From Gammaproteobacteria bacterium (lineage in GTDB: Bacteria > Pseudomonadota > Gammaproteobacteria > SURF-13), in the NCBI GenBank assembly GCA_003599485.1, contig QZKM01000017.1, positions 1-57,545 of the forward strand: DNA of 57,545 nucleotides, read 5' to 3'. Position 1 is the first letter of the stretch. Every line of letters begins with the position of its first letter. A program made the position numbers and the translations under genes. Below, in pieces: positions 22,077 through 29,113 of the stretch. The notes beneath the pieces are model-generated. The model saw nothing but the letters and a program-made list of their open reading frames with translations, ran no database searches and was not told the origin of the DNA.

Positions 22077-23168
22077 TTACCCTGGTATTGTGGGTGTAGT
22101 CCGCACCACGTCCATATTCTGCGCGCGGTGGCGCAACGCGTGATCCATCAGCACCAGCGCCAGCATGGCCTCGGCGATGAGCGTGGCGCGGATGCCGACG
22201 CAGGGGTCGTGGCGGCCGTGGGTGACCATCTCCATGGCCTCGCCTTTTAAGTTGATGCTGCGCGCGGGCAGGCGCAGGCTGGAGGTGGGCTTGAGCGCGA
22301 TGCTGACCAGAATATCCTGGCCCGATGAAATGCCGCCCAGCACGCCGCCCGCGTTGTTGCTGAGGAATCCTTCAGGCGTGATTTCGTCGCGGTGCCCGGC
22401 GCCTTTCTGCTCGATGGAACTGAAGCCCGCGCCGATCTCCACGCCTTTTACCGCGTTGATGCCCATCATGGCGTGCGCGATGTCGGCGTCCAGCTTGTCG
22501 AACACCGGCTCGCCCAGGCCCGCCGGCACGTTGCTGGCGACGATATTGATGCGCGCGCCGATGGAGTCGCCTTCCTTGCGCAGGCGGTCCATGAACTCCT
22601 CCATCTCCGCGACCTTGTTTTTATCCGGGCAGAAAAAGGGGTTGTTTCCGACCTCGTTCCAGTCGAAGCCTTGTATCGTGATCGGGCCGAGTTGCGCCAG
22701 ATAGCCGCGTATCGTCACGCCGTAACGTTCGCGCAGATATTTTTTGGCAATCGCGCCCGCCGCCACGCGCATCGCGGTCTCGCGCGCGGATGAACGCCCG
22801 CCGCCGCGGTAATCGCGGAAGCCGTACTTTTGCGTGTAAGTGTAATCGGCGTGGCCGGGGCGGAAAGTCTGGCCGATATTGGAGTAATCCTTGGGACGCT
22901 GATCGGTGTTATGGATAAGCAGCCCTATCGGCGTGCCGGTGGTTTTGCCCTCGAACACGCCGGAGAGAATTTGCACCTGATCTTCCTCGCGCCGCTGGCT
23001 TACGTGGCGCGACTGCCCCGGTTTGCGCCGGTCCAGGTCGGGCTGAATGTCGGCCTCTGACAGATCCATGCCGGGCGGGCAGCCGTCCACGATGCAGCCG
23101 AGCGCGGGCCCGTGGCTTTCGCCAAAGGTGGTGACCACGAATAGTTTACCGAAACTGTTGCCGGACAT
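22077..23168 (-). CDS. aroC: Chorismate synthase
   Basis: Last step of the shikimate pathway, FMN-dependent. 363 residues with the signatures [36 protein letters not shown] and the Arg-rich [18 protein letters not shown]. Start is ATG 23168. Its ribosome-binding site AGAGGAG is 5 bases upstream and lies inside the left arm of a 161-bp inverted-repeat element (23167-23327). Confidence 0.97.
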   Translation of the reverse strand: MSGNSFGKLFVVTTFGESHGPALGCIVDGCPPGMDLSEADIQPDLDRRKPGQSRHVSQRREEDQVQILSGVFEGKTTGTPIGLLIHNTDQRPKDYSNIGQTFRPGHADYTYTQKYGFRDYRGGGRSSARETAMRVAAGAIAKKYLRERYGVTIRGYLAQLGPITIQGFDWNEVGNNPFFCPDKNKVAEMEEFMDRLRKEGDSIGARINIVASNVPAGLGEPVFDKLDADIAHAMMGINAVKGVEIGAGFSSIEQKGAGHRDEITPEGFLSNNAGGVLGGISSGQDILVSIALKPTSSLRLPARSINLKGEAMEMVTHGRHDPCVGIRATLIAEAMLALVLMDHALRHRAQNMDVVRTTPTIPG

Positions 23169-23327
23169 ATGGGCTCCTCTAAAAATTCGCTGAAGCCGCG
23201 CTGGCGGCGTTATAAACGCGCTCAGAATGCGGGGCCGTGGAGCGGCAGACTACGTGTAAACTGCGCTTCTTCGCGCGTTCATGCCTTGCCATCACTGGCT
23301 TGATCAAATTTTTAGAGGCGCCCATAT
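23167..23327. repeat. Inverted-repeat-bounded element C' (MITE-like) carrying the aroC ribosome-binding site
   Basis: Left end 23167-23187 reads ATATGGGCTCCTCTAAAAAT plus T. Right end 23307-23327 is its inverse with one mismatch in 21 bases. The 161-bp unit fills almost the whole gap between the orphan gene (stop at 23330) and aroC (ATG 23168). There is no coding potential in it. A related terminal sequence lies upstream of gnd at 53788-53803. Confidence 0.75.
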
Positions 23328-23329
23328 TC

Positions 23330-23740
23330 TTATATCCTGATTATTTCATAAGGCGGACGGTTGATGCTGGCGCCGACGTTAATCAAATGCTCGTAATCGC
23401 GTGACATCTGCTCAGAAAATGCGTGCAGCGACGCCACGCCGCTTGCGGCGTAATCATAGAGCGGGTGCGCGGGGTCGCTCATGGTCAAAATGATCCCAGC
23501 GTATTCCAGAAACTCTTCCTTGCTCCAGGCGGGATAATCCGGCGCCTCAGCGAGGCGCCCGGTGCGCTGCATGAACTGAAACCAGCGCTTGTGCTGCGCA
23601 CCACTGGCCTTGATGCCGATCTCCTTCAGCACGCCGAGCGCCATCAGGCCGTGGAACACCGCGTCGTCCACGTCGAAGCTGTTTTTCACCAGTTCGATGC
23701 GCGGCACGGCGGCGGATAAGGGCCTCTCCTGAGACGGCAT
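23330..23740 (-). CDS. Hypothetical protein, unrecognised family
   Basis: 136 residues, soluble, mostly alpha-helical in appearance, with no signal peptide. The start MPSQERPLSAAVPRIELVKN precedes a helix-rich body (DAVFHGLMALGVLKEIGI) and ends NRPPYEIIRI. I do not recognise the family. Codon use and composition match the neighbouring core genes, so I take it as real. It lies upstream of aroC on the same strand, separated by the inverted-repeat element, and is flanked on the other side by element A copy 2. Confidence 0.65.
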   Translation of the reverse strand: MPSQERPLSAAVPRIELVKNSFDVDDAVFHGLMALGVLKEIGIKASGAQHKRWFQFMQRTGRLAEAPDYPAWSKEEFLEYAGIILTMSDPAHPLYDYAASGVASLHAFSEQMSRDYEHLINVGASINRPPYEIIRI

Positions 23741-23758
23741 GACGCTATTATAAGCCTA

Positions 23759-23839
23759 GCAGGCTGTTGAGAAACAGCCTGCGTGCGGCGCAGGGATGCG
23801 CCGCCATTTTTCAAACACGCAGTAGGTGTTTGAAAAATG
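23759..23839. repeat. Three-hairpin element A, copy 2
   Basis: 81 nt: GCAGGCTGTT/AACAGCCTGC around GAGA (23759-23782), GCGGCGCA/TGCGCCGC around GGGA (23785-23804), and CATTTTTCAAACAC/GTGTTTGAAAAATG around a 7-base loop (23805-23839). Relative to copy 1, hairpin 2 has two compensatory pair changes (A-T to G-C, T-A to C-G) and hairpin 3 has one (T-A to C-G). Hairpin 1 is unrelated in sequence but is kept as a stem. Confidence 0.88.
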
Positions 23840-23931
23840 GCGCAAACTGGCGGGCGCAGCTCGAAAGGCCGCCGCGAGCGTGGAACCGATTCTGGTATAA
23901 TCAATCCTATTGGCAGATTGCGAGGTGAATT

Positions 23932-24249
23932 ATGGATGTCATGGAAAGAATCAAGCAGCAGGTGGAAAGCAACCCGATCGTCATCTTCATGAAGGGCACG
24001 CCGCAGATGCCGCAGTGCGGGTTTTCGTCGCGCGCCGCGCAGGCGCTCAAGGCGGCGGGCGCGGAATTCGCGCATGTGAACGTGCTCGAAGACCCGGAGA
24101 TTTTTCAAAACCTGCCGCGCTACGCCAACTGGCCCACCTTCCCCCAGGTTTACATCAAGGGCGAGTTGATCGGCGGCTGCGACATCACCCTGGAACTGTA
24201 TCAAAGCGGTGAATTGCAGAAAATGGTGGCGGCGGTAAAACAGGCGTGA
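23932..24249 (+). CDS. grxD: Monothiol glutaredoxin (CGFS type)
   Basis: Iron-sulfur cluster carrier that binds a [2Fe-2S] cluster with glutathione. 105 residues. The active-site motif CGFS begins at C29 (MKGTPQMPQCGFSSRA), and the glutathione-binding WPTFPQVYIKGELIGGCDI is intact. ATG 23932 is preceded by GAGGTG. It converges with pyrC, 7 bases apart. Confidence 0.96.
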   Translation: MDVMERIKQQVESNPIVIFMKGTPQMPQCGFSSRAAQALKAAGAEFAHVNVLEDPEIFQNLPRYANWPTFPQVYIKGELIGGCDITLELYQSGELQKMVAAVKQA

Positions 24250-24256
24250 CACCCGT

Positions 24257-25288
24257 TTAGTCGAGCGCCCAGCCCACCGGCCGCCCCGCGCGCAGCGGAA
24301 TCAGCGCGTCATCGCCAAAGGCGTATTCGCGCGGCACGTCCCACGCTTGTTTGACTAAGGTAATGCTGTCCGTGTTGCGCGGCAGGCGGTAAAAGTCCGC
24401 GCCGAAAAAGCTCGCAAACCCTTCCAGTTTGTCCAGCGCCCCGGCCTGTTCAAACGCCTCGGCGTACAATTCAATGCCCGCATGGGCGGTGTAGACCCCC
24501 GCGCAACCGCAGGCCGTCTCCTTGGCGCGCCTGCCGTGCGGCGCGCTGTCCGTGCCCAGGAAAAATTTCGGGTTGCCGCTCACCGCCGCGCCGAGCACCG
24601 CCGCACGGTGTTTTTCGCGCTTCAGCACCGGCAGACAATAATGATGCGGACGCACGCCGTCCTCAAATATCGCGTTGCGATTGAGCAGCAGATGGTGCGC
24701 GGTGATGGTCGCGGCGACGGCGCCGGGCGCCTCGCGCACGAATTCGACCGCCTCCTGCGTGGTGATGTGCTCGAACACGATGCGCAACTTCGGGAAGCGT
24801 TTTACCAAGTCACTCAAGTGGTGCTCAATAAATATCTTTTCCCGGTCAAATACGTCCACGCCGCCGTCCGTCACCTCGCCGTGCATCAGCAGCGGCATGT
24901 CGTGCTGTTCCATCGCGCCGAGTGCGGCATAGGTTTTTTTTAAATCGGTCACGCCTGATTCTGAATTTGTCGTCGCGCCCGCGGGGTAATATTTCACCGC
25001 CGCAATATGCCCCGACGCCTTGGCTTCGGCAATCTCCTGCGGAGTAGTATTGTCGGTGAGGTACAGCGTCATCAGCGGCGTGAACACGGCCCCCCTGGGC
25101 AGCGCCGCCAGGATGCGCGCGCGGTAGGCCAGCGCCTGCGCGGTGGTGGTCACCGGCGGCTTGAGATTCGGCATCACGATGGCGCGCGCGAAGCGCTGCG
25201 CGGTGTGCGGCAGCACCGCCGCCAGCGCCGCGCCGTCGCGCAGGTGCAGATGCCAGTCGTCAGGGCGGGTGAGGGTGAGCCGGTCCAT
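24257..25288 (-). CDS. pyrC: Dihydroorotase
   Basis: Zinc amidohydrolase of pyrimidine synthesis, class II (E. coli type). 343 residues. Metal-binding H13 and H15 are in DWHLHLRDG, and the carboxylated lysine is K99 in [11 protein letters not shown]. Further metal ligands lie in MHGEV and FEHITT, and [10 protein letters not shown] carries the catalytic Asp. Divergent from the inositol-phosphatase gene across a 53-base gap. Confidence 0.96.
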   Translation of the reverse strand: MDRLTLTRPDDWHLHLRDGAALAAVLPHTAQRFARAIVMPNLKPPVTTTAQALAYRARILAALPRGAVFTPLMTLYLTDNTTPQEIAEAKASGHIAAVKYYPAGATTNSESGVTDLKKTYAALGAMEQHDMPLLMHGEVTDGGVDVFDREKIFIEHHLSDLVKRFPKLRIVFEHITTQEAVEFVREAPGAVAATITAHHLLLNRNAIFEDGVRPHHYCLPVLKREKHRAAVLGAAVSGNPKFFLGTDSAPHGRRAKETACGCAGVYTAHAGIELYAEAFEQAGALDKLEGFASFFGADFYRLPRNTDSITLVKQAWDVPREYAFGDDALIPLRAGRPVGWALD

Positions 25289-25341
25289 TGTGATCTGGGT
25301 TATAGTTAGCTATTTAAACGCCCGACGCATTGTAGAACATT

Positions 25342-26160
25342 ATGCCCGAACTGAAACAGCTGTGCGCGATTGTCGTCAAGGCCGCGCGAGAAGAATTACT
25401 GCCGCGCTTTCACAGCCGCCTGCCTGCGCAGGCAGGCGCTCACGGCGAAATCAAACACGATGGCAGCGTAGTGACAGAAGCCGACACCGCGCTTCAGCAG
25501 CGTCTTCAAACCGAGCTGAAATCGCATTGGCCGCAGTATGCGCTGCTGGGCGAGGAAATGCCGCTCGAACAACAGCAAGCCTTGCGCAAGAAGCATGGCG
25601 CGGGCTTGTGGTGCCTCGACCCTCTGGACGGCAGTACCAATTTTGCCGCGGGCATTCCTTTCTTCGCCGTCTCCCTGGCGTTGCTGCAAGACGGCGTGCC
25701 GGTGCTGGGAATAGTCTATGATCCCTTGCGCGACGAATGCTTCTCGGCGCAACAAGGGCAAGGTGCATGGCTCGATGACGCGCCGCTTACGGTTGCGCCT
25801 CGGCATATCTCCCTCAGCCGCAGCGTGGCGGTGGTGGATTTCAAGCGCCTGAGCGCCCCGCTTGCCGCCAGCCTTGCGCGAAAACCGCCCTACCTCTCAC
25901 AACGCAATTTCGGCAGCGTAGCTCTGGAGTGGTGCTGGCTGGCGGCGGGCCGGTTTGATGTCTATTTGCACGGCGGCCAGAAGCAGTGGGACTACGCGGC
26001 GGGAAGCCTGATCCTCACCGAGGCCGGCGGACATGCCGAAACCCTGCAAGGCGGCGAAGTTTTCAATCCGTCCGGACAACCTAGCTCCGTCGTCGCGGCC
26101 CTGGACGGGCCGCTCTTCAAGGAGTGGAAGTCGTGGTTGAGAGCGGTTCAGCAGGGGTGA
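25342..26160 (+). CDS. Inositol monophosphatase family protein (SuhB/CysQ-like)
   Basis: 272 residues with the Mg2+-phosphatase motifs GEE (70-72), DPLDGSTN (93-100) and WDYAAGSLILTEAGG. These belong to the family that includes inositol monophosphatase, SuhB and 3'-phosphoadenosine phosphatase CysQ; the exact substrate cannot be read from the sequence. Residues 26-33 (RLPAQAGA) are encoded by a 22-bp perfect palindrome, which looks inserted in the N-terminal region ahead of the conserved K-DGSVVTEAD. Confidence 0.88.
   Translation: MPELKQLCAIVVKAAREELLPRFHSRLPAQAGAHGEIKHDGSVVTEADTALQQRLQTELKSHWPQYALLGEEMPLEQQQALRKKHGAGLWCLDPLDGSTNFAAGIPFFAVSLALLQDGVPVLGIVYDPLRDECFSAQQGQGAWLDDAPLTVAPRHISLSRSVAVVDFKRLSAPLAASLARKPPYLSQRNFGSVALEWCWLAAGRFDVYLHGGQKQWDYAAGSLILTEAGGHAETLQGGEVFNPSGQPSSVVAALDGPLFKEWKSWLRAVQQG
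25417..25438. repeat. 22-bp perfect palindrome inside the inositol-phosphatase gene
   Basis: Half-site CGCCTGCCTGC (25417-25427) is followed immediately by its reverse complement GCAGGCAGGCG (25428-25438), with no loop. In frame it encodes RLPAQAG. GCCTGC/GCAGGC palindromes of this kind are found dispersed in some bacterial genomes. Confidence 0.85.
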
Positions 26161-26224
26161 ATGCAGCGTAATCTTGACTCCTTAAATCCTTTAAATCCTG
26201 GCTGGAGCACCTTGTTGGGCGCTA

Positions 26225-26704
26225 CTACCGAAGGCCAGCATCTTCGAGTTTTCTGAGCAACATAGATGTTAGAGAAAGATGGTCTAGGCATGTGTCGGGA
26301 TCGTCAACAACACCGGACTTATGGCCACGCGGATTCCTGATCCCAGCCATTGCACCAGCGAAGATGAACTTATATCCTTCCTGCTCACTTTGCTCGGAAA
26401 GTGTCATGCCAGGATTTAGCGGAAGTTTGGGAGGATTTCCGCCAAATACCTTCATCATGAGATTCTTGCCGAAGTCGGCGTCTGCTGAAATCCGCTGAAC
26501 CTCTTCGTCAAGATACTTAAGTGCCTCGAAAGTGGCCTGTGCGTAGTGCCCGTTGTCGAAAAGCCTCCGAACCTCAGCAGGAAGATCTGGATGAATATTT
26601 CGCTCATCAAAAGGGTGAACCGCACTGTTTAAACGCGATTCACCTTCGGTGAAGGCGTGGGCACTGCGGACAATGCCCTCAAAGCGCTCAATATCATGGG
26701 CCAT
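26225..26704 (-). CDS. Ymh/TIGR02391 family protein with HEPN RNase motif
   Basis: 159 residues resembling the Ymh (TIGR02391) family: HPDLPAEVRRLFDNGHYAQATFEALKY, DFGKNLMMKVFGG, and GIRNPRGHKSG. The last contains R123-x4-H128 with Asn after the Arg, the catalytic signature of HEPN-fold ribonucleases, many of which are toxins or abortive-infection effectors. The ATG overlaps the end of the upstream DUF5343 gene by 11 bases, so the two are a translationally linked pair. Sampled composition is about 48% GC in one 60-base line, against about 65% in a sampled core-gene line. RNase function is inferred. Confidence 0.75.
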   Translation of the reverse strand: MAHDIERFEGIVRSAHAFTEGESRLNSAVHPFDERNIHPDLPAEVRRLFDNGHYAQATFEALKYLDEEVQRISADADFGKNLMMKVFGGNPPKLPLNPGMTLSEQSEQEGYKFIFAGAMAGIRNPRGHKSGVVDDPDTCLDHLSLTSMLLRKLEDAGLR

Positions 26705-27379
26705 TGAGGAGATTCTTCCGGATGCTCTGGAATATCCGATCGTACGTTTCCTGATCTCCAGATGCAGGCAGATTTACTTCTATGCGAACAGTAAGCCCGA
26801 CGGGCGCGGCCATACCACCTTCGCCGCCACCCGTCTTCGCAGGCTGTCCTACTGCCGCTTGTGAGCCTCGGGCTGCTTTGCTTTGTTTTAGTTTACTGTC
26901 GGCCGCAGTTGTTTTGGGCTTTTTGGTGGTCCCACTTGCTTTGGGGGCCGGGACTTCTGCGTGACCAGCAAGTGCCGTTAGGGCTGAGAACGTGCCTGCT
27001 TGGCGAGTACCAACGACATCGGAGGAGTGATCCGTTGTCCGAAAGAACTGTGTTAAGGCGTTACGGTCTTGCGTCCATGCGGTATCGCCGTGCAACTCAA
27101 AGAGCTCCTCGTAAGCTTCCTTTACGATCTTCCCGAATTCGGAGGCAAATGCATCTTCCTGATGCTGAACAAAAGCTTTCGCTTTCGCATCAACCTTCTT
27201 TCCTTCTTCATCGATAATGCCGAGGAAGCGTAAGACGTTGATCACGTATGACTCGTTTTTGGGTGCTACCCCGAGCTTCCGCAATGTATCGGCTGTCAAC
27301 TCCTTTGGAAACGTCTTCCGGAGATGATTTACAGTTTTTACTAATGGACCGGCTGATGGAACGTATGGATATTCGCCAT
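26694..27379 (-). pseudogene. DUF5343 family protein, frameshifted just after the start codon
   Basis: The main frame encodes a DUF5343-type N-terminal domain: YPYVPSAGPLVKTVNHLRK, then TADTLRKLGVAPKNESYVIN and VLRFLGIIDEEGKK. It ends in a Lys/Ala/Gly-rich linker and a short C-terminal segment. That frame is open up to a stop at 27404-27402 but has no ATG, GTG or TTG before YPYVPS. An ATG at 27379-27377 with AAGGAG upstream reads ATG-GCG-AAT and then goes out of frame; one added base near 27371 would give MANYPYVPSAG. So the gene is either a 1-base-deletion pseudogene or a sequencing error. An internal TTG at 27299 could make a shortened 201-residue protein. Confidence 0.72.
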
Positions 27380-27490
27380 TTGTACTCTTCTCCTTCTGCT
27401 CTCAAGTCTGTTCGTCCAGCAACCGAATCACGCTGATTGGGTCAGAGCCCTTTTAGACGCAGAATTGCTTTCAAACTCCATAACACAGAT

Positions 27491-27506
27491 ATGGTCTTTC
27501 GACCAT
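27491..27506 (-). terminator. Short hairpin at the end of the M17 aminopeptidase gene
   Basis: ATGGTC-TTTC-GACCAT is a perfect 6-bp stem starting at the aminopeptidase stop codon. It has no T-run on the minus strand, so it may be only a 3'-end stabilising hairpin. The rest of the gap to 27379 holds the upstream region of the DUF5343 gene. Confidence 0.35.
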
Positions 27507-29014
27507 TATGACCAGCCCTGCGCGCGAGTCAATACGTTTTGCTCCAGTAATAAATTGAGCGTGTAGCGCACGCCGAAGCCGGTGATGTCGGTGGGGATGT
27601 GGGCGAGGCCGCCTTTGTGGTTGCCGCTTGCCAGGTCCACGTGCAGCCAGGGGATGGTTTTGTCCACGAAGCGGTTTAAGAAGCGCGCGGCTAAAATATG
27701 ATCGGCTTCGCCTTCCGTGCTGCACTGTTTGATGTCGGCGACTTTGCTTTCGAGCTGCTTGTCGTAGTCTTCGTCCATGGGGAACGGCCAGACGCGTTCG
27801 CCGCTCAGGCGTCCGGTTTCGATGATGATGGGTATCCAGTCCGGGCGGTTGGTGAATGCGCCGCTGTAAGACGTGCCCAGCGCGTACACGCACGCGCCGG
27901 TGAGGGTGGCGTAATCAATCAGGAGCGCGGGTTTTTGTTTGCATGCGAGGGCCAGGGTGTCGGAGAGGATCATGCGCCCTTCGGCGTCGGTGTGCACCAC
28001 TTCGATGCTGACGCCGTTGCTGGCGCGCACCACGTCGTTTTGTTTGTAGGCGTTGGGGCCGATGTGGTTTTGCACCAGGGCGAGCCAGCAGTCCACCGGA
28101 AAATCCACTTTCAGTTCGGTGAGGGCGAGCAATGTGCCGAGCGCGACGGCGCTGCCTTCCATGTCTTCGTGCATGCCGTACATGTGCTTGGCGGGTTTGA
28201 GGTTGGTGCCGCCGGTGTCGAAGCAGACGCCCTTGCCAACCAGGGCGAGGGGAGGGCGCTTGGCCTGCTTCGGCGTATAACGCAGATGCACGATGCCGGC
28301 GTCCGGCACGCTGCTGCCCTGCGCCACGGCGAGAAACGCGCCGGCCTTGAGGCGCTTGAGTTTTTTGATGTCCAGAAACTCCATGCGCCAGCCGTGCACT
28401 CTGGCGAGTGCGGCGATGCGTTGGCGATACAGCGTGGGTGTCAATTCATTCGGCGGCAGCGCGGTGAGGTGGCGCGCGAGATTGTTGCCCGCGGCCTCAG
28501 CCACGGTGCGGGCAAAATTTTCCTTTCCGGCAAGCCCGTGGATTTCAATCGAGTTCAGCCTGCCGGGTTTGTCTTTTTTGCTTTTGAACGCGGGCAGGCG
28601 ATAGCTCGCGGCCAGTAATGCGCTGACCAGCGCCTCCGCCACGCGCGCGGCCAGCGCGTTGCTCAGGCCCGCGAGGGCGACGGTGACGGTGTGCGGATTG
28701 CGCGCAAGCTGCGCTTGAGCGAGCTTGCGCGCGAGCGTGAGCAGATCGAAGCTGCTTACTGCTTCATCCACCGCGCCGAGCGCCACGTGGGTTCCGGCCT
28801 CGTTCGGCAGGTCGGTGATGAACGGCGTGCGTGAGCAGTCGTGCTCATCGAGCATCAGGAGGCGTTTTTTCAGCACCTCGCCATGGGGGATGGGGGGCCA
28901 CGGCTTTTTAATCTGCGGCTTAATCAGGGCCGAGGGTAGTATAATAATAAGATGGGGCGCCTGGGTCGAGGCGAGCGGCTTAGAGTATTGTTTTATCTTG
29001 ACTTTGTTGTCCAT
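27506..29014 (-). CDS. Leucyl aminopeptidase family (M17) metallopeptidase, divergent
   Basis: 502 residues. The two-metal site is complete: K261 and D266 (VGKGVCFDTGG), D284 (MHEDMEGSA), D343 and E345 (HTDAEGR), and the catalytic R347. The usual NTDAEGR is HTDAEGR here and KxDMxG is HEDMEG, so it belongs to a side branch rather than canonical PepA. The N-terminal 200 residues are the variable macro-like domain. Expected role: release of N-terminal residues from peptides in the cytoplasm. It diverges from the PDH E1 gene across 99 bases. Confidence 0.9.
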   Translation of the reverse strand: MDNKVKIKQYSKPLASTQAPHLIIILPSALIKPQIKKPWPPIPHGEVLKKRLLMLDEHDCSRTPFITDLPNEAGTHVALGAVDEAVSSFDLLTLARKLAQAQLARNPHTVTVALAGLSNALAARVAEALVSALLAASYRLPAFKSKKDKPGRLNSIEIHGLAGKENFARTVAEAAGNNLARHLTALPPNELTPTLYRQRIAALARVHGWRMEFLDIKKLKRLKAGAFLAVAQGSSVPDAGIVHLRYTPKQAKRPPLALVGKGVCFDTGGTNLKPAKHMYGMHEDMEGSAVALGTLLALTELKVDFPVDCWLALVQNHIGPNAYKQNDVVRASNGVSIEVVHTDAEGRMILSDTLALACKQKPALLIDYATLTGACVYALGTSYSGAFTNRPDWIPIIIETGRLSGERVWPFPMDEDYDKQLESKVADIKQCSTEGEADHILAARFLNRFVDKTIPWLHVDLASGNHKGGLAHIPTDITGFGVRYTLNLLLEQNVLTRAQGWS

Positions 29015-29052
29015 AGTGTTCTCAAATCAAAGGCTTGGAAGAGGCTTTTTCC

Positions 29053-29081
29053 TTGACCTCTCCCTGCAAAACACCGATCAT
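29053..29081 (+). promoter_or_regulatory. Candidate sigma-70 promoter for the PDH genes
   Basis: TTGACC (29053-29058) and GATCAT (29076-29081) are separated by 17 bases: a good -35 and a weak -10. Transcription would start near 29088, about 25 bases before the E1 ATG. It lies in the divergent gap with the M17 peptidase gene. Confidence 0.35.
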
Positions 29082-29113
29082 AGCGCGGTTATGCCTTTGG
29101 GGGTATCTATCGT

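Noticed and set aside
27360-27380. Programmed ribosomal frameshift in the DUF5343 gene
   Set aside because: No slippery heptamer or downstream pseudoknot is visible, and the shift comes only two or three codons after the start.
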